Shown here one piece after another: positions 60,001-64,000 of a stretch of DNA of 64,000 nt (positions are counted from its first letter, which is position 1; each line of letters begins with the position of its first letter). Below the pieces are notes generated by a model, which was given only the letters and a program-made list of their open reading frames with translations, had not been told where the DNA came from and searched no databases. Source of the DNA: Kwoniella bestiolae CBS 10118 (Eukaryota > Basidiomycota > Tremellomycetes > Tremellales > Cryptococcaceae). Where the stretch lies: the NCBI RefSeq assembly GCF_000512585.2, contig NC_089241.1:5784001-5848000 (forward strand). Reading direction: 5' to 3'. Made by a program: the position numbers and the translations under genes.

Positions 60001-60668
60001 TATGGATCAGAGCCGACGAATGAGTATCAGAAGGAAAAGAGAGGTGATCAACCAACTGTTCCCGATCATTTCACGTCTTACGTGACTGATGGTGCTCATA
60101 AGATGTAAGTTTTTAGTGTTCAGTATCGATGCATGTGGTCAGTGGCTAATAGGGTTGTGTAATTCAGTATATTCACCTCGGCTAGGGAACCGAAACCTCA
60201 AGGTATGTCCAGTCTTTCAGTACTGATGGAAATAGACTGAAGGTATAAACAGGATGCGATAGGAGAGCTCTTCTCTCTGAAGGTTTTTCAACCCTTCTTA
60301 CCAATTCCTCACCTGGTCAGAAAGGCACAGCCGTTATTCATCCCTCTGTAAGTCTCAGGTCAGAGAACACATTTCATACTTGATTCGCCCTAGTCAAGTA
60401 TCCCTTTACTAACGTCATCCTTGGCCGTCAACAGCAAGATCGCAAGTTCACGATCGCCGAGAGGAAGAGAGCAATGGGCTGGCCTGATTGGCATCGGTTG
60501 GCTGGAACACCTCTTGAACAAGACAAGTTGACGGGTAATGGAGTGTGCTATGAGTCGGTTCAAGCAATCTATATGGCCCTCGTCAAAGAAATTATCTTGC
60601 CTTGGTGGATCGAAGCTGGTCGACCGACTGAAGGAGTCTTCCAGAAGTTTGTAGAAGATCATCAGTAG
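57096..60668 (+). CDS. DnmtX: Cytosine-5 DNA methyltransferase with BAH-like region (DnmtX type)
   Basis: Methylates C5 of cytosine in DNA; nuclear. Fourteen exons (57096-57210, 57262-57365, 57434-57754, 57816-58099, 58174-58495, 58553-58932, 58983-59126, 59185-59418, 59482-59747, 59821-59836, 59892-60104, 60168-60202, 60253-60347, 60435-60668) give 920 residues. Acidic/basic N-terminus with KRKRDDE, then two BAH-like regions (about 180-275 and 305-410), then the catalytic domain. Motif I: AADYYSGAGGFILPGLD (about 472); motif IV: GGPPCQGHSR (catalytic Cys about 557, split by an intron); motif VI: IIIENVSAF; motif VIII: TPQNRLRTF; motif X: GNGVCYESVQAIYMALV. No RING or SNF2 ATPase, so it is not DNMT5. 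This layout fits DnmtX, reported in Kwoniella as a de novo enzyme lost in Cryptococcus. The first intron is the least certain. Confidence 0.93.
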
Positions 60669-60890
60669 GGTCGTCCTCGTTTCACTCTTCTTCTTACTTA
60701 TATCGTAACTTGATTCCCTTTTGCACCACTAGACATTGAACTTTTCTTGAGAGATACCCTTGCATACAACATTGTTGACCATCCGTCTCCGGTATCTATG
60801 ATTTGATTTATATTCATTCTTGGGGGTTCTTGTGGGTTGACTTGAAGGGTACAATACTTCGTGTTGAGAAACCTCGTCTCACGTATGCGT

Positions 60891-62936
60891 CTATGATTTC
60901 TCATGCTGTCCTTCTGTTATACCCGTCCGATCCTCGTTGCCGTGATCTGAATCTCGAGCCGTGTCCTTCGTATCCAGAGAAGGAGGTTCGTCGAAGTATG
61001 GATCTGGCTTCTCATTCCATTTCTTAAAGAAGTAGACCAATATCTGAGCGACCGCTACTTGTTGGCCTATGCAAATTTCGATTCAGCCAATGCCCCCCTT
61101 TCGATGCGCACAGCCACACTCTGAGGCACAGAGGAAAAGCATACGACTCACCCTGATACAACACCAACGGAATCGACAAGATGGCTTTCTGCTGTTCTGG
61201 AAACCCACCATACAAAATCGACAATGTGGGAGCACCAACCACCATACCCTTTGCGACTGCACAGAAACAGATCGCAGTGGATTCTCTCTTGTTAAACCTG
61301 CATGATTGTGTGATTCTCTGCCAATTCCACTTGGATGACCCTGAATTCTCAGATATTGGGGATGTCGTTGAAATATCTCGAGCGAGTAATTTGGATGAAT
61401 GCGAAATAGGTAGTCGACTCAGGAAGACACATAGGATTGTGAATGCTCCGTATAAGCCGAGATTGAGGAAGACGAGGAAGATGATAGAGGATGTTGAGAC
61501 TGCTTCGAATGCTTGGGCTCGGAATTGCGTGGAGAAGACGGACCTGCAAGTTCAGGTTTGACGGATTAGTACATCCACACCACGATGGGACCATTTACAG
61601 AGGGAGTGGTGGTAGTGAATGGACTTTCTACAAATGAGAGAGGTGATAACACTCACCATATCAGTAAGAGTAGGAAGAAGGTCGATAATTTGGCTAATCT
61701 AAATTTGGTAGATACCCATTTAGTCTGTTTCGGGAATACACTATATCATTGCATCTTATCAGCTTCCCGATTCTAGCTCACGCTGGCATGATGGATATCC
61801 GGAACTCACTTTTGGATGACTTGACCGACGGACTGGACGCACATCGCACTTTATTAGCTTCAGACCACATGTATACCCCATGATGTCCATCACTCACCAA
61901 CGGCACGAATATGGCCAGGCCTAATTGTTTGGCCAATTGCCTGTATATCTCTTTCAATCCCTCTGCTGTTGATCCGCCGCCGTCTTTGGCAATTGGTCTA
62001 CCGAATGACCAAGTGTCGGAGGAGAAGAACAGGGAACACAGCAAAGGTGTGATGAATGTACCGATCAGATTACCTAGGACATTGTGTCAGTTATACGCGG
62101 CGTCGTTTTCACGTGAGATCGCGAAGAATCAAACAAGGTCTTAGGCAAGAGCGACGTTTATTGGGAAAACTCGGAGTTGGGAGAAACCGGAGAAAGAGGA
62201 ACAGGACTCACCAATACAAACCTCAATAGTCGCACTCTCTGTACTCCCCCCAGCAGCCCTAGTCATCGTAATATTCGAAGCCACCGTCGTAGGCATAACC
62301 CCCATAACTACCAATCCAGCCAATACGTACTTATCTATCGCCCCATCATCGGAGTTGCCCTGCGACGCATTAACGATATTGACGATGGCGAATACGACTG
62401 CAGGGAAGAAGAGGAAGCTGAATAGTTGGGTGAAGAGGTGTAATTTCCAGTTTCGTATTTGCTGGTATAGTGCTTTTGTGGATAGGGTTAGGCCTGTGAT
62501 GAGGAATATGAGGGAGATGGCACCGTATTTGATTGAGTATTCTGATTTTATCACTGTGGATATGAAATCATTATGGACGATTTAGAGGATGAGATGAATG
62601 GTGAGATAAGATGGCGTGTTTTGGACAATTGAGTTTGGGTTATCGTATTCAGATAAAAGGGGATAGGACAAGGTTTTGGAGCACATCAGCAAGCTACTAG
62701 ATAATCAGAGGTAGAACAGGCTCACCCCCTCCATCGGCAGCTACGTTAGGAAACCTCCAAGCTAGAACTATCGATACGCCTATACCGATAAGAAACCAAT
62801 TATCCAGCAGGAAGCCCAGAATCTTATACGGGTGATACCACCCCCGCCTTTCCTTCTTCGGTATCTCCTCGATATCGAGCTTGTTCTGTTGGATGCTCAT
62901 GGGAAGATGAGATTCTTGACTGGCTGATGTTGACAT
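60891..62936 (-). CDS. RCH1: SLC10A7/RCH1-like membrane transporter (bile acid:sodium symporter fold)
   Basis: Putative plasma-membrane regulator of calcium influx, as for yeast/Candida Rch1 and SLC10A7. Exons 62936-62726, 62553-62212, 62073-61898, 61832-61810, 61698-61657, 61543-61152 and 61066-60891 give 453 residues with about ten hydrophobic segments. Family features: KILGFLLDNWFLIGIGVSIV at the start, YGAISLIFLITGLTLSTKAL, YVLAGLVVMGVMPTTVASN, MTRAAGGSTESATIE and NLIGTFITPLL, then VPLSVGQVIQK. The TTVASN...GG...E pattern is the core of the transporter fold. The fourth exon is only 23 nt but is needed for SVGQVIQ. The C-terminal half carries AVAKGMVVGAPTLSILYGG and a hydrophilic tail. Convergent with the DnmtX-type gene, stops 222 nt apart. 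Confidence 0.9.
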
Positions 62937-63374
62937 GTTGATAAGGACGTAAACATGGGGCTTGGCGGATGATTCCAGTGTTGTTGATCCCGAATAAGAG
63001 ATACTTTAGTACCGTATCTTCGAAATTTGCTGTTATTCACAGGTGTATACAGAGATGATTCATGGACTATTGATAATTGTTGACAGTATGAACAAGAGTC
63101 TTCGAATGAGATATGATGTTGGAATGTCGAGATCACATCACACATCTCATGACGAAAAAAGTCGAAAACATCATCTCCAATCCACTTCGGACTTGACCGG
63201 CTCTGTCATTCAAGTGCAGAACCAAACAATCAAAATCAGAATCAAAATCAAACGTTGTCGCTCTACTATCATCGCATTGGAGAGATAGACCATGTCCAGA
63301 ACATCATGGCAGTGCATTATGCGTTACTCTACTCGTACGTTATGATACATTCTACTCTATATACACACTGCATC
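62937..63374. other. Intergenic
   Basis: Promoter of the RCH1-like gene and 3' flank of the next gene, both on the minus strand. No gene is seen. Confidence 0.6.
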
Positions 63375-63972
63375 TCATTTCTCAGGTGGGGGTGGAGGTG
63401 GTGTCGGTAGTTCTGATTCATCTTTTCCAGGTGGATTGGGCGATTCTTTCGTCGGTATTTCCGGGGCTTGGTCGTCTACATTGATTTTTGATGGGGCTGG
63501 TACGTCTGGTACGTCTGTTGGTGTCTCGACTATAGATTCAGACTCGACGGCCGAAGGTGAATTGTCCGCTTTCCTCGCTTCATCCGATTCCACGGCTCCT
63601 TTCGTTTCTTCCGTTGGGCCAGCTGGCTCACCATTCACTTTCTCATCGAAAACTTCACCCGTCTTCTCCTCTATCACCTTGTCGCCCTCTACTTTCTGTC
63701 TCTCAATCTGATTGTCCTTTACATCCCCTCCAGTCAGCCCCTCACCATCCTCGTCTTCATCCCCTTCCTGTTCCTTGACTTCCTCGTCTACCTCACCAGA
63801 CGAAACACCCTTCTGCGATCCATTCCTCCTCAAGAACCCACTCATAGCCTGTCCTATGGGTTTACGAGGCGTAGGTTTCTCCTTCACCACAGTTTCAAGT
63901 TTCGATACTTCTTTTCCCGATTCCGACAACGGCGTGAGGCGTATCGATATCAGTGCGACGTCTTGTAATATC
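63375..63972 (-). CDS. C-terminal part of an acidic protein (5' exons outside window)
   Basis: Last exon of a gene that continues beyond the window. The frame is open from an acceptor at about 63973 (CTGTAG) and reads ILQDVALISIRLTPL, then a basic KEKPTPRKPIGQAMSGFLRR patch, then about 140 Glu/Asp/Lys/Pro-rich residues that are probably disordered, ending in TPPPPPPEK. No ATG suits as a start, so this is not the whole gene. Family not recognised. Confidence 0.7.
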
Positions 63973-64000
63973 CTACAGTAGACACAGCATCAGCATAAGG

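Noticed and set aside
57096..60668. DNMT5 (maintenance methyltransferase)
   Set aside because: No RING finger or SNF2 ATPase follows the catalytic domain; the gene ends right after motif X.
1..64000. tRNA, rRNA, transposon and CRISPR features
   Set aside because: No tRNA B-box with a matching A-box and stem, no rRNA-like stretch, no transposase or reverse-transcriptase frame and no direct-repeat array was seen by eye; a tRNA or repeat search program could still find weak cases.

Overview
The window is nuclear DNA of a basidiomycete yeast, almost certainly a tremellomycete of the Kwoniella/Cryptococcus group. Genes are broken by many short introns (mostly 45-180 nt) with GTRNGT donors, CTAAC/CTGAC-like branch sites and YAG acceptors. 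Products match fungal proteins (DHH1, HOG1, VMA5, OMA1, mitochondrial PheRS). It also holds a stand-alone cytosine-5 DNA methyltransferase with BAH-like modules and no SNF2 part. That is the DnmtX type, known to me from Kwoniella and absent from Cryptococcus, so Kwoniella is the best guess. I assembled every gene by hand from splice signals and reading phase; nothing was searched against a database.

Layout: DHH1 helicase (5' end outside, +); CCCH zinc-finger protein (+); secreted alpha/beta hydrolase 1 (-); RNA-dependent RNA polymerase (-); mitochondrial PheRS (+) convergent with HOG1 MAP kinase (-); OPA3-like protein (-); single-pass membrane protein (+); two tandem GT61-type glycosyltransferases (+); amino-acid/GABA-type permease (+); hydrolase 2 with a frameshifted signal peptide (+); polyol dehydrogenase with a putative AT-AC intron (-); VMA5 (-) divergent from OMA1 (+); phosphoglycerate-mutase-family protein (+); small membrane protein with KAKGQYEE repeats (+); an unrecognised protein (-); hydrolase 3 (-); third GT61 protein (+); a decayed hydrolase C-terminus (-); a tail-anchored protein (-); the DnmtX-type methyltransferase (+) convergent with an SLC10A7/RCH1-like transporter (-); and the 3' part of an acidic protein (-).

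Three themes stand out. First, genome defence: an RdRP (RNA silencing) and a putative de novo type DNA methyltransferase lie about 43 kb apart. Second, a surface/secretory gene set has multiplied locally: three hydrolases plus a relic share intron positions, and three membrane-anchored GT61 proteins lie among them, next to a permease. This looks like repeated local duplication with ongoing decay. Third, housekeeping genes fill the remaining space. I saw no transposon, tRNA, rRNA or CRISPR array.
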